Origin: Dactylonectria macrodidyma
Lineage: Eukaryota; Ascomycota; Sordariomycetes; Hypocreales; Nectriaceae
DNA length: 64,000 nt
Direction of reading: 5' to 3'
Assembly (NCBI GenBank): GCA_020744425.1
Contig: JAGMUV010000004.1
Span: forward strand, 2,728,001-2,792,000
A program made the translations under genes and the position numbers. Under the pieces are notes generated by a model. It was not told where the DNA came from, did no database searches, and saw only the letters and a list, made by a program, of their open reading frames with translations. Positions 54,694-64,000 of the stretch are shown one piece after another. Every line of letters begins with the position of its first letter. The stretch's first letter is position 1.

Positions 54694-57600
54694 ACATTTG
54701 GTTTCTGGATACTGGGCGCACTGGCATACTGATTGATGCCGAATTGGAGTTGAGAGGATGGATCCTCGCCTTCGGTAGGCGAGCATGAGTTACGATGATA
54801 GCGGATTCTGTATTAGCATGGCTTTTCAACATCTGCTTGGATGACCAAAAAATAAGGAGTCTTATTAGAATACTACATTGAACGTCTTGCAGGCTGCGGG
54901 CGTCAACATCCGGGCAATGGATGATAAAAGGCTTGACCTTGGCTTCCCCAGCGAGTCAACGAGGCTGTGTGATAAGAGAGTAACATTCCCGGGCGAAGGG
55001 CATGGCGATGAGACAGGGACTCGCCGTATAAACTAGCCGATTCAACGCAACGACGCACTTGACTTTGGGTGCGAACATGATGAGGGGAATATCTACACTG
55101 GTAGCCGAGTTGCGGGGAGGGCTTGCATGAGGGATGGTGAGGCTGCGGTATCGTCAGACTCTCCTTCCCAGCCCTTGCGAAACGCACAGGATGTTGATGC
55201 ATGCTGATGGAGCAAGCAACAAGAAATTCGACGGGTCACCCAACAGCCTTCCCCACCCCCAAAGTTACTTGAAATACCTGGCGGGGGCTGTGAATCTTCC
55301 AACAACGCGATTTCCCCGCTCCTTGGTGTGAGTGAACGAGGAACTTGTAGTCTGGACTGCTGCATGTTGATGGCACGGACGCAATTTTGAGGAGGAATGT
55401 CCGATGAAGACAATGACGAGGACAAACTACCGGGGACTTTGGGGCCGGAACTCACCGGGTTGTGGAGAAGGGGAGTAACGAAACGGGGTTCTGGGGGTGA
55501 TGCACTATCGAGGAGGAATGCGGAGGAGGTGGACATGGGCCGTGTACGGCGGATGGGCTAGCGTGAGGAGGAGGGGGAGGATGCATTCGGAAGAGACGAA
55601 GTCTTGGGCATCGGCTATCTGGACTTGGAAGAAGCCGCAGCTGGGACGGTGCTTGGGTCCAGAGAAGATGGTGGGGAGGATGGCGTCTAGGTGACGTCGT
55701 ATGCGACCTTTTGAGCGCTGAAAGCAAGGTTGTGAGGATACGGGGACTCGGGGAGCCGGAAGGGACAAGCCAAGCAGAAGCGGAGGAGAAGGAGGGCCAC
55801 TTTTGATTGTGAATCACAGAGCTAGAAGCAAGCCATGCCAGCTAAGCTCTAGATACTCAGGTTCGTAGTTGGTGAATACAGGCGGTGTGAGGACGTTCTG
55901 AGTTGTCCTCCAGCCAGCCGATATTTGGTGTTGTTGTGAAGGAGGACAGCTGCCCCGCTTGACCACCTCCAACTTGGAGTTGGTACCCCGCTTTTTGCCG
56001 TATTTGGTCGTCCCCCATCACAACGGACTTTGGGAAAGAGCAGCAGGTTGGCTTTCCACTTCAAATCAATAATTGCAAAATCTGTGACACCTGATGAACA
56101 AGACCTCAACCCTTTGCTGACTGACATCTAAATTTAGCCTCAATGAGGGAGCCTGGACTGATTGTTCTGAACCTACAAACTCAAAATGATGCACCAGTAA
56201 GTCGGGCATCAACATCATTCTCATATCAACCTATACCGACCAGCGCACGAGGTTCGGACGTGGATCCATAGCATGCAGCAAAAGATACAAGCTACAACAT
56301 CAATGCGGGGTTATAAACAAGAAAGTGTCGGGATCCATGGAAGACTGGTCACAAGGGTCAGGTTTCTGACCACGGTATCCTCAGCCTCATGCGCATCAGC
56401 AGTAATGCTTGTTGGAGACTAAGGCCTGGGCATGGACTTCCCCGCAGAACTCGGTCGCGGGGCCCCGGACGCGGCTGTGGCCGATGCCAACGAAGCTCAC
56501 TACCTACGCATGGCCCGTCGATGCTGCAACTTCGGGTGCTATATGCGACCGGTTGCATTTTGCTCGCGCACGTGTGGCGAGCACATGGGCCTACATAGCC
56601 ACTCATCGCAGGGCTAGACATCCGGCTCAAATGCTTGCGAGAAGGATCTTGACCGACAAGAAACGTGGACGACGGCAGTGCTGTTGTACTCTCATCGAGT
56701 TGGTTACACAGAAACGAGGACCCATGCTCGAACGGGACTCCGGTCAAGGCATCGGCCCCGTGATAGCGCTTCCATGCTTTGGATGTGACTTGGGCTCCCT
56801 CGGAACATGTTCGCTATGCCTCGGAAAAGCACTTTCCATTCATCGAGGTGCCATCCTTGGGCCGTCATAATGCAGCATGTTCGACCTAGTTTGGGTCAGG
56901 CCATGCAGAAGCCGCATTTGACCAACCAAAAACGCGGCGTTTCTCCCCCAAGTGTGGTCACCTGCCGCTCAGGTACAGCGTTAGAAGGCGATCATTTTCC
57001 CCCAGTCCCTGCAACCCAACCCCAATATCTAACTTGCTTAGGACTGCTCACCCTGGACCAGCCCATGGCTTGACCAAGTGGCACATTCATCGAGGATTGC
57101 TGACGCTAGCCCCCACGGCTCTACCACAAGCTGAGCGATTCTGGGATTGATTCCCGTGCCCTCAATGGATCCTCAACCCCGGATTCACATCAACTTGCAG
57201 TTTACGAGACGCTTCCTTCACTTCGCGTCGTATCATTACAAGCTAATTATCACCTTAGCTCCAAGAGCCGAGACGATTCTGACGCGTACTAACGGAGTTC
57301 CGGTTTCTCTGTCCCAATCTCGGCCATGGGAAAAGTCCTGATCAGGAAACTCCCCTTGTAATATCCCGATGATTGAATGAAGAGGATCTTTTTGATCCAC
57401 CCCATATTCCCGGGGTGAGCTGGCCTTCTTCGGCATCTCCATCTAACAGTGCATGTGAGAATGCATATTCTCCATACCATACCGTGCCATGTAACTGCTG
57501 CCAGCCATGAAGGAGCCTGAGCTGGTGGTGAGCCCATGAGAACGTCGAGTAATGATCCACCACTGAATACTCATATAAAGCGGCCTCCCCCTTCTTACTG

Positions 57601-57764
57601 TGTGTTTGTATTCAGAGCCAAAACATAATCCGAGCCTTCATCATCAGCTGTCACATCCTTTCACATATCTTTGCCCACTATCAGCATCATAGATCTTCGC
57701 ATAACTTATGTCTTAGGCCATACTAGGATCTACTTCTAGATTGTTTGCTCTCACTCTTAACGCA
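54694..57764. other. 3 kb gene-poor interval with a possible minus-strand transcript
   Basis: No recognisable gene. On the minus strand the stretch 55820-55540 is CT-rich like a fungal promoter/leader. It is followed by an ATG at 55536 that opens a frame reading MSTSSAFLLDSASPPEPRF and reaches a GTGAGT donor near 55455. I could not build a convincing downstream exon. The plus-strand end of the interval is the aldolase promoter. Confidence 0.4.
57574..57579 (+). promoter_or_regulatory. TATA box of the DapA-family aldolase gene
   Basis: A TATAAA in the context TCATATAAAGCGGCC lies 186 bases before the start codon, followed by a CT-rich stretch and a CATCATCAG-type leader. This is the usual arrangement for a regulated fungal gene. 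Confidence 0.5.
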
Positions 57765-58892
57765 ATGGCACCTCACAACGACGCGCCGTCTCCTACCGGG
57801 TCATTCACAGACCACTACAGAACAAATTACTGGAATTCTTCTGGCTCAAGGCATGACGACTTTCTCTCAGCAGACATTCCGTCATCACCAAGCAGCAGTT
57901 TCATGGATGAACGCTCACTCGACGTGGGGTCTCACGCCATGCGACCACTCCTGCGCGGTGTCTACGTCCCAACCATGTGTTTCTTTAAGCCTGAAACAGA
58001 GGACGTCGATACCACAGCCATTGCTGCTCATGCCGTGCGACTTGCGCGTGCGGGTGTCACTGGTCTCGCTACTCAGGGTTCTAACGGAGAGGCTGTCCAT
58101 CTCACACACACCGAGCGGCAACTGGTCACCGCTACTACCAGAGCGGCCCTGAATAGACATGGATTCGACCACATGCCCCTGATTGTGGGTTGTGGTAGCC
58201 AGAGCACCCGTGAGACTATTGAGTACTGCCGAGAAGCCTGGCAAGCCGGTGGCGACTACGCCTTGGTGCTCCCTCCGTCCTACTATGCCACGTTATTCGC
58301 CCCATCCTCAGAAACCATCCTAGAATATTTCACAACAGTGGCAGACAAATCGCCCATCCCAATCATCATCTACAACTTCCCCGGAGCCGTGGGCGGCATG
58401 GACCTGTCCTCTGACATTATCATCTCGCTCTCCGCTCACCCCAACATCGTTGGTGTCAAGTTGACCTGTGGAAACACTGGAAAGCTGAACCGAGTAGCTG
58501 CAGCTACTCGAAAGCTCTCTAACACCCACGATTCTTTGAGGCCGGAGTTCCTTGTCTTGGCAGGTTCGGCAGACTTTCTAATTCCGTCGCTGGCTGCCGG
58601 CGGTCACGGCATTCTAGCTGGTCTGGCAAACATTGCCCCGAAGGCTTGCACACGAACAATGGAGCTCTACCAGGAAGGGCAAGTTAGTGAAGCCTACAGG
58701 ATGCAGGAGATTGTTTCGCAAGGCGACTGGACCGCCATTCAAGGCGGTGTAGTCGGAGTCAAGGCTGGTCTTCAAGCGTGGATGGGTTACGGAGGTGATG
58801 CTCGGAGCCCACTGCCGAAGCCGACTGCGGAGCAGACGAAGCGGTGGAAAGAAGGCTTCCGTGAGTTGGTGTCACTGGAGCAGACTTTATGA
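57765..58892 (+). CDS. DapA/N-acetylneuraminate lyase-family aldolase
   Basis: Single exon of 375 residues from the ATG at 57765. A (beta/alpha)8 Schiff-base aldolase of the dihydrodipicolinate synthase superfamily. The Schiff-base lysine is K232 in GVKLTCGN and the catalytic tyrosine is Y203 in IIIYNFPG. The GTTGE substrate motif is replaced by GSNGE. About 65 extra N-terminal residues, Ser/Asp-rich and disordered, precede the barrel and lack a targeting signature. Fungi make lysine by the aminoadipate route, so a lysine role is unlikely. Relatives cleave 2-keto-3-deoxy sugar acids (for example the L-threo-3-deoxy-hexulosonate aldolase of the D-galacturonate pathway) or 4-hydroxy-2-oxoglutarate. 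The exact substrate cannot be read from sequence. It stands alone between gene-poor flanks, with its own TATA box, which suggests inducible expression. Confidence 0.88.
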   Translation: MAPHNDAPSPTGSFTDHYRTNYWNSSGSRHDDFLSADIPSSPSSSFMDERSLDVGSHAMRPLLRGVYVPTMCFFKPETEDVDTTAIAAHAVRLARAGVTGLATQGSNGEAVHLTHTERQLVTATTRAALNRHGFDHMPLIVGCGSQSTRETIEYCREAWQAGGDYALVLPPSYYATLFAPSSETILEYFTTVADKSPIPIIIYNFPGAVGGMDLSSDIIISLSAHPNIVGVKLTCGNTGKLNRVAAATRKLSNTHDSLRPEFLVLAGSADFLIPSLAAGGHGILAGLANIAPKACTRTMELYQEGQVSEAYRMQEIVSQGDWTAIQGGVVGVKAGLQAWMGYGGDARSPLPKPTAEQTKRWKEGFRELVSLEQTL

Positions 58893-60807
58893 GAGACATG
58901 TTGCACCAACCTGCTGTGGTAACATGCTGCAGATTTGGTCTTCACGAGATGTCGGTGTCATATCCTGGCATGGGAGAAGGGCAAAAAAGAAGGATGGCAT
59001 TTTTGCTGTCTTTGGCTGCTACATGAGCAAGAAAAGTACCCAGTGCGATTTCTATCGAAATTTTTCAGAGCCCATATGTTTTCGGCGCTTCCAACTGGCA
59101 TTAGCCAGATTCTGAAGGGAGCTATTAGGGGCTGGGGATTGGGTTCACTGACTCACTTTGGACGGGGTCGCGTTGCAATTCGAAGACAGAGACGGAGGCA
59201 AAGAAGTATGACTGATATCCTGTAAGATGGCTCATGGATTTGATTTATTGTCTCAAGTACCTATTTCGTCCATAATAAGTTCATAAATCGACGACAAGTC
59301 TTCATCATACCCCCACATCATATACATTGTATTTCCGTAGTCTCTCCACGGATACCCCGTCCCTGACTAGCAAAGAAACCAGAAGCGGGCGAGGCTGGTG
59401 AGAGAGGGAGATACGTGGGGGCGGGATTTGAGTGATTGGGACGTACCTGAAGCACTGCGACTCAGTTGACGATGCTAATGCAGGAACCGGGTCCTCTTCC
59501 ACTTGGTGAGTTGGGCCCAGCCGCCGATCAGCTTGTCTCCTGTGTCACGCTTGGCTATGGTGGTTAAATGCCGTCTAGCCGACGAACGAACCGAGGTATG
59601 AACAAGGAGTTTGTTGCATCGTATGGTTTTAGGCCCAACGACAACGAAGCGCGAGTAGGTGTGAAAATGCATCAAAGTCAGCACAAGTAGATTGTGTTGG
59701 GCTGTTTAACCTCACGACTATAGGAACAATGTCGGATGGACAACATATGAGTATTGCTATCTGCGTAGCACATCGTAATAGCCCCCGGGCCTGACTGCGG
59801 CAAAGTCGTCTCTAAGCATAATATTACCTTCATCTAGTTCCCTTACTAATATTTATATAATGATTTTACTTTGGGCCACTATCGCCAGGTAACGAGAAAT
59901 GGGATTATCTAGAAATGTTGTACGGAGAGCAATACAATGCGAATAGCAACACCCTAATGTATAGCCACGGGGAGGAGCGGGAGACTCCGGGGTCACGCGC
60001 TCTGGGGGGAGGATGAGGCGGCTACGGAGGATTAGTTCGGGACAGCAGCCAGGTGTCTTACGCCTCCAACTCGTTAGGTGCGGTGCTGTATTGAAAACTT
60101 TCAGCGTAACCAGAAACAATATGAATAGGTTTCGCTGGTTAATGTTCTTTGTCTTGTCAGTGTGGGCAGCACCAAACGACGCAAGGAGGGCGTCTGGATG
60201 CGAACGGGGCATTTGCGGTAAGAAAGACAACTTCCCTTCCCTCCTTCGCAACGCTGGCTCAAGAGGCGCAGACCAACAGTGAGCTAACTAGGCCTCAATA
60301 ACTTTCAGCTTCAAGAGCAGTCATTTTGTAAAGTTTTATTTCTGTGCAGTTATAATGAAGGAGGGAAGCCTAATTACGGTCGGGCGTCTGTTTGTTTCAA
60401 ACGCTCGCGCGTTTTGGCTTTGATTGGGCGCAGTCCGGGCGATCTGCTCCACTTGCGATCTGCCGTAATGGGACTCGAGACAAGACGTGGATGGATTGAT
60501 GTTGGGACGTGGCATGGATGTGGACTTAACAGTGCATGTGCGTTACTGTGCGTAGCTTCGTATTCAGAAGAAAAGGGGGAAGAGACGCAGATGCCAAAAA
60601 TAACGGGAAAAGAATATCAAGAGAGGCAGGGAATTCCATGAGTATAGGTACAGCATGATTGATTGTTGACGGCTCGGTGATGGCCTTGTGCTTCCCAATA
60701 ATAAGGGCGGTCAGAAACAATGGCCCGGGTTCTTGGCCGCCCCGCTCTCCGTCCGAGTGGTCCGGATGTGACGATGCGCCGGGCACTTGTCATGAATAGT
60801 TCGTCAT

Positions 60808-60858
60808 GTCTTGGGGTGCTGTCTTGGATCATTGTCTTGGATCATTGTCTTGGATGCT
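60808..60858 (+). repeat. 13-base tandem repeat (four units)
   Basis: Units of GTCTTGGNNNNNN recur every 13 bases at 60808, 60821, 60834 and 60847; the second and third are identical (GTCTTGGATCATT). A 13-base period is not a multiple of three, so it is not a coding repeat. Confidence 0.85.
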
Positions 60859-62232
60859 GTTCTTGGTGCCCCGATGACGATGACACTGACCATCACCGTG
60901 GCCACCAATGTCAATCATCCAGGGGACGAATGTCTTGTGCGACAAACAATCTCGTTGTTCTGCGGCCGGCTCCCCGGAGCCCCCTCCAATGAGTATCCAA
61001 TGAATCCTTCACGCTGAATTTGTGTGTCTTGTTGGCAGTACTATAGCGGGCCTCAATGTAGGCGCGAAATAGCATTGAGCAGCCCAGCCAATACCCATGC
61101 AAGGATCAACCTGTCACACCTAAGTACACAGTAAGCATATCTCAATTGGGAATACCCTTGAAACGTTGCTTTGTGGATTCTGTTGGCTCTGTCGTGAAAG
61201 AGTCGGCGAGTTTCATGTGTCCTAATTCCGTCTTTACCAACCACACACAACCACAAACCGCTGAGGGACGATCCTTGGGGAGACAGCGGCACAGCGCATA
61301 TCCATCCCTAGAACGGACGTGGGTCTGGCACCTGAGATGTTCTAATTTGCAGGACTGATCCTTTCCTCGAAAGGATTCCCTTACATTGCTATTACAGGGC
61401 TTGAAAGCTTCAGCAAGCGACAGCTCAGCGTCGTGTGCCCCGAAAAAAAACAGAAGTGCCAACGCACTAGAATCCATCATAGAGGCGCTCGGCCGTCGGT
61501 TGGCCTCGTACGGGGGAACATGGCCGATCGTTTGGTGACCCTTCAACTTTTCTAGGCACTCGATGCGGTGAAGCTCGTAGCCCTCAATGGGCGGCCGTTT
61601 CGAATCAAGTTCCTGTGCTGTGCTGCTGCCCGCTGACAAGCGTCCGGCTGTCCCACAAGCCACCGTTGTCTGAGCAAACCCTGTGCTGGGGTTGTAGCCA
61701 GTAGACTGGTCCTCATGTTTCCTGTGCCTTGTGCCTGACGTAGTGCCGGCAGATCATCTCTCCCTACATAATTAGAAGATGATACCATGTACGCGGGACT
61801 CCGTTGACACCTCCGAGGCTCTGTGTTGCGCCCGGCTTGTTGGACTGGACTACCGAGATGACGAGCAACAACAACAAAAACCACTTTACGCAACCAACGC
61901 AGCCAATGCCTGGGCGAGAAAGTTCACGGAGGATCCGATCTGCATCTTCTTCTCTCTTTTGTCCCCCTGACACAGCGCAGCCACGAGCAACATCTGGACC
62001 TATGATGCGCGGTCCCGCAAACCTACATCTGCATCTTACATCCGCACCGCAACACCACACCACGCACCGCACCCCCGGGGGGCACAGACATGTGGCGTTA
62101 CGAGGAAGCAAAAAAGAAGCGTGCACGGCTCTGCGTCAAGGAGGCTCGGCCTTCTCATTCTGGGGCCGTTCATCCCGGTAACCTAGTTTCCCCGTTGGGG
62201 AGTCGTAGTTTGGCGAAGAGGCCAGCAGTTGG

Positions 62233-62238
62233 TATAAA
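62233..62238 (+). promoter_or_regulatory. TATA box of the tyrosinase gene
   Basis: TATAAA in the context TTGGTATAAACA lies 207 bases before the start codon. It is followed by a CT/T-rich stretch (about 62376-62420), a likely transcription-start region. Confidence 0.5.
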
Positions 62239-62444
62239 CACATTGAACCCGCCCTGGCTTCCGAACCATGTCTCTCTCTGTTCTGTCCGGTTCTGGAGTG
62301 TTGATTGTTCTCCTTGTCCGGCGTCGCACAGTCGTTTCTGTTGACAGCAAGCAACGCATCAGAGGAAAATACGTTCGTTCATCTTTCTTCTTCGTCTTTT
62401 TTTTCCCCTTTCTCGCCCTCGGGGCTCCTCTTCGAACAAACATC

Positions 62445-64000
62445 ATGTTACTCCGGTTCTCTTTGACTGCCTTGGTGCTGGGCGTTGTGTCGTCCGTGAG
62501 CGCCCAGGACCGTTATCCCATCACTGGATTCTCCATCGCCGAGGGTAGTGCCGTGCCTCTGAGGCAGAATATCAATGAGTTGCAGGCTGCTGGAGGTGCC
62601 CAGTGGTATGTTGAAAGCCGTGTTGCTGTTGTGTTTGTGGCTAACAGAATGGCAGGGACCTGTATATTCGAGCGTTGGCGGACATGCAGAGCCAGAATTC
62701 TAATGATCCCCTCTCATTCTTCCAAGTCGCGGGTGAGCATTCTTACCCTGCTTGTAGCCTTTGAATGGATCTGATGTGTGAACAGGAATCCATGGCAAAC
62801 CGTACATCGAATGGAACCATACAGGAAAGAGGAACACTAATGGGTGGCAAGGATACTGCCCTCATGGTGTAAGCCGCTCACATCGCAGCACTTAACGCCG
62901 TAATGCTAACTTAGTATTCAGGAACGACTCTTTCTGACATGGCACAGACCCTACGTCGTGCTCTATGAGGTACAAAATCACCACCCCGAAAGTGTTGATG
63001 CGTTTTCTAAACATTCGTAGCAAGTTTTGGTAGCCACTGCCAAACGCCTAGCAGAAACGTACCCCCAGCGATATCGCTCTCAGTATGTCGCAGCGGCCGA
63101 CACCCTCCGTGCTCCTTTCTGGGATTGGGCATCTAGCGACATCCCCGATGCCCTTGTCCCCTCCAAGATGGCTGTAAATATCCCAAGCGGCAGCGGTATC
63201 AGGCAGGTTCAGATCGACAACCCACTCGCCACTTACAAATTCCCAGCAGCGGCACTCAACGGCACATACGGATCCTTTGATAGCGAGAATCGAAGTCAGA
63301 TTTACCGGTGCCCGTCGCCGGACAGTTTCCCTGCCTCTGCGAACGAGCTCCTAGCTGACCGCACCTACAAGTCGTGGGTGGTAAGTGTATATCGAGTTGC
63401 CGGTGCTCTAAATACGTAGCTGACATCGATATTAATAGTATGATGCCTTTACTCACACCAACACCTTTGATGAATTCTCGTCGACAGGAAACGGCGGTAC
63501 CAGTTTGGAGTCGATCCACAACGCCATCCACTGGGACGGAGCGTGTGGTGGACAGTTTCTCGCAGCCGAGTTTTCTGCCTTTGACCCCATTTTGTAAGTT
63601 GATCTCGATGAATCGCCGGGTGGGGATCTAACCGTCTTGAACAGCATGCTTCACCATTGCAACGTTGACCGGCTCTGGGCTTACTGGCAAGCCATGCGAC
63701 CTGACCAGACCTTGTTCAACGAGTCGTATTCTGGCGGTGCTCGTTGGAGTACGCCCAGAGGAACCACCATCAACACGCGCTCCCCGCTGGCGCCCTTCTT
63801 TGCCGACTCTGACAACTTCCACACCTCCGAGTCGGTCGAGAGCATTCAGGCGTTTGGCTACACCTACGAAGGCCTAGAGTACTGGCAGAAGTCCGAGGCC
63901 GAGATGAAGGATGACGCCACGACACTCATCAACCGGATGTACTCGGACGGCGAGACCATGTCCCGTCGCCTGATGCGCCGCGGCGACGACTCTTTGACTC
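62445..64000 (+). CDS. secreted tyrosinase, type-3 copper protein (3' end outside window)
   Basis: Seven visible exons: 62445-62605, 62656-62732, 62786-62868, 62922-62969, 63021-63380, 63439-63593 and 63645-64000 and beyond. They give 413 residues so far. A signal peptide (MLLRFSLTALVLGVVSSVSA) predicts secretion. Copper A ligands are H82 (GIHGKPY), H106 (YCPHG) and H115 (TWHRPY); C104 two residues before H106 is positioned for the Cys-His thioether bond of fungal tyrosinases. Copper B ligands are H270 and H274 (HNAIHWDG) and the H298/H299 pair in MLHHCNVDRLW. A YEGLEYW segment near 373 marks the end of the catalytic core, so the rest is probably the C-terminal lid that is removed on activation. 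The enzyme hydroxylates monophenols and oxidises diphenols to quinones, as in melanin or phenolic detoxification. No cluster partners are visible upstream. Confidence 0.93.

Larger units (their letters stand above)
58893..62444. other. 3.5 kb gene-poor region upstream of the tyrosinase
   Basis: No recognisable gene on either strand; the longest frames (up to 173 codons) overlap on both strands. An AT-rich patch lies at about 59820-59865. A 13-base tandem repeat lies at 60808-60858. The last 210 bases hold the tyrosinase core promoter. Confidence 0.45.

Noticed and set aside
57282..57287. A further ACGCGT, upstream of the aldolase gene
   Set aside because: The neighbouring gene has no cell-cycle link and the flanks do not extend the MCB consensus; likely chance.
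57765..58892. Reading the DapA-family gene as a lysine-biosynthesis dihydrodipicolinate synthase
   Set aside because: Fungi make lysine through aminoadipate, and the substrate loop differs from true DapA.
58893..64000. A secondary-metabolite or melanin cluster around the tyrosinase
   Set aside because: No polyketide synthase, transporter, regulator or other tailoring enzyme is visible; only one enzyme and gene-poor flank lie inside the window.

Overview
The window is nuclear DNA of a filamentous ascomycete (Pezizomycotina, most likely Sordariomycetes; the class is inferred from general protein resemblance and gene style, not from a search). The signs are compact genes with 48-60 nt introns using GTRNGT donors and CTRAC-type branch sites, CT-rich leaders before start codons, and nuclear-encoded mitochondrial proteins with presequences. 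There are no operons or Shine-Dalgarno sites. I recognised no tRNA, rRNA, CRISPR array or intact transposon. Sixteen protein-coding genes can be supported. Exon borders were set by hand from splice signals and reading-frame continuity.

Layout. 1-4024: no supportable gene. 4025-20628, a dense block: AIM21-like actin regulator (+), an unrecognised two-helix membrane protein (-), DNA2 helicase-nuclease (+), a BRE4/DUF2421-type transporter (-), the complex I ESSS/NDUFB11 subunit (+) and mitochondrial branched-chain aminotransferase (-). 21630-24625: SCY1-family pseudokinase (+). 26686-28417: SIR2-type sirtuin (-). 28439-32674: a 4.2 kb gene-free stretch with strong purine/pyrimidine strand bias. 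32675-36923: PMC1/NCA-2-type Ca2+-ATPase (-). 36924-43282: 6.4 kb without a convincing gene. 43283-54693, a second dense block: PBY1 (SurE plus tubulin-tyrosine-ligase-like, -), an unrecognised CDK-site-rich nuclear protein (-), DASH subunit DUO1 (+), RNase H2 subunit B (-) and MCM10 (+). 57765-58892: a DapA-family aldolase (+), flanked by about 3 kb of gene-poor sequence on each side. 62445-64000: a secreted tyrosinase (+), cut by the window edge.

Most of the genes are housekeeping and independently transcribed, but one functional theme stands out. DNA2, RNase H2B and MCM10 all act in replication and Okazaki/ribonucleotide processing, and DUO1 acts at the kinetochore. The upstream regions of DNA2, of the CDK-site protein/DUO1 pair and of the RNase H2B/MCM10 pair each carry an exact ACGCGT (MCB) hexamer, the binding site of the MBF G1/S factor in yeasts. 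This suggests a co-regulated cell-cycle set. No clearly novel defence, mobile or biosynthetic system is visible. The most useful observations concern gene structure: a one-base frame break in a GGC run of SCY1, a GC-AG intron, tiny first exons, and two uncharacterised conserved-looking proteins.
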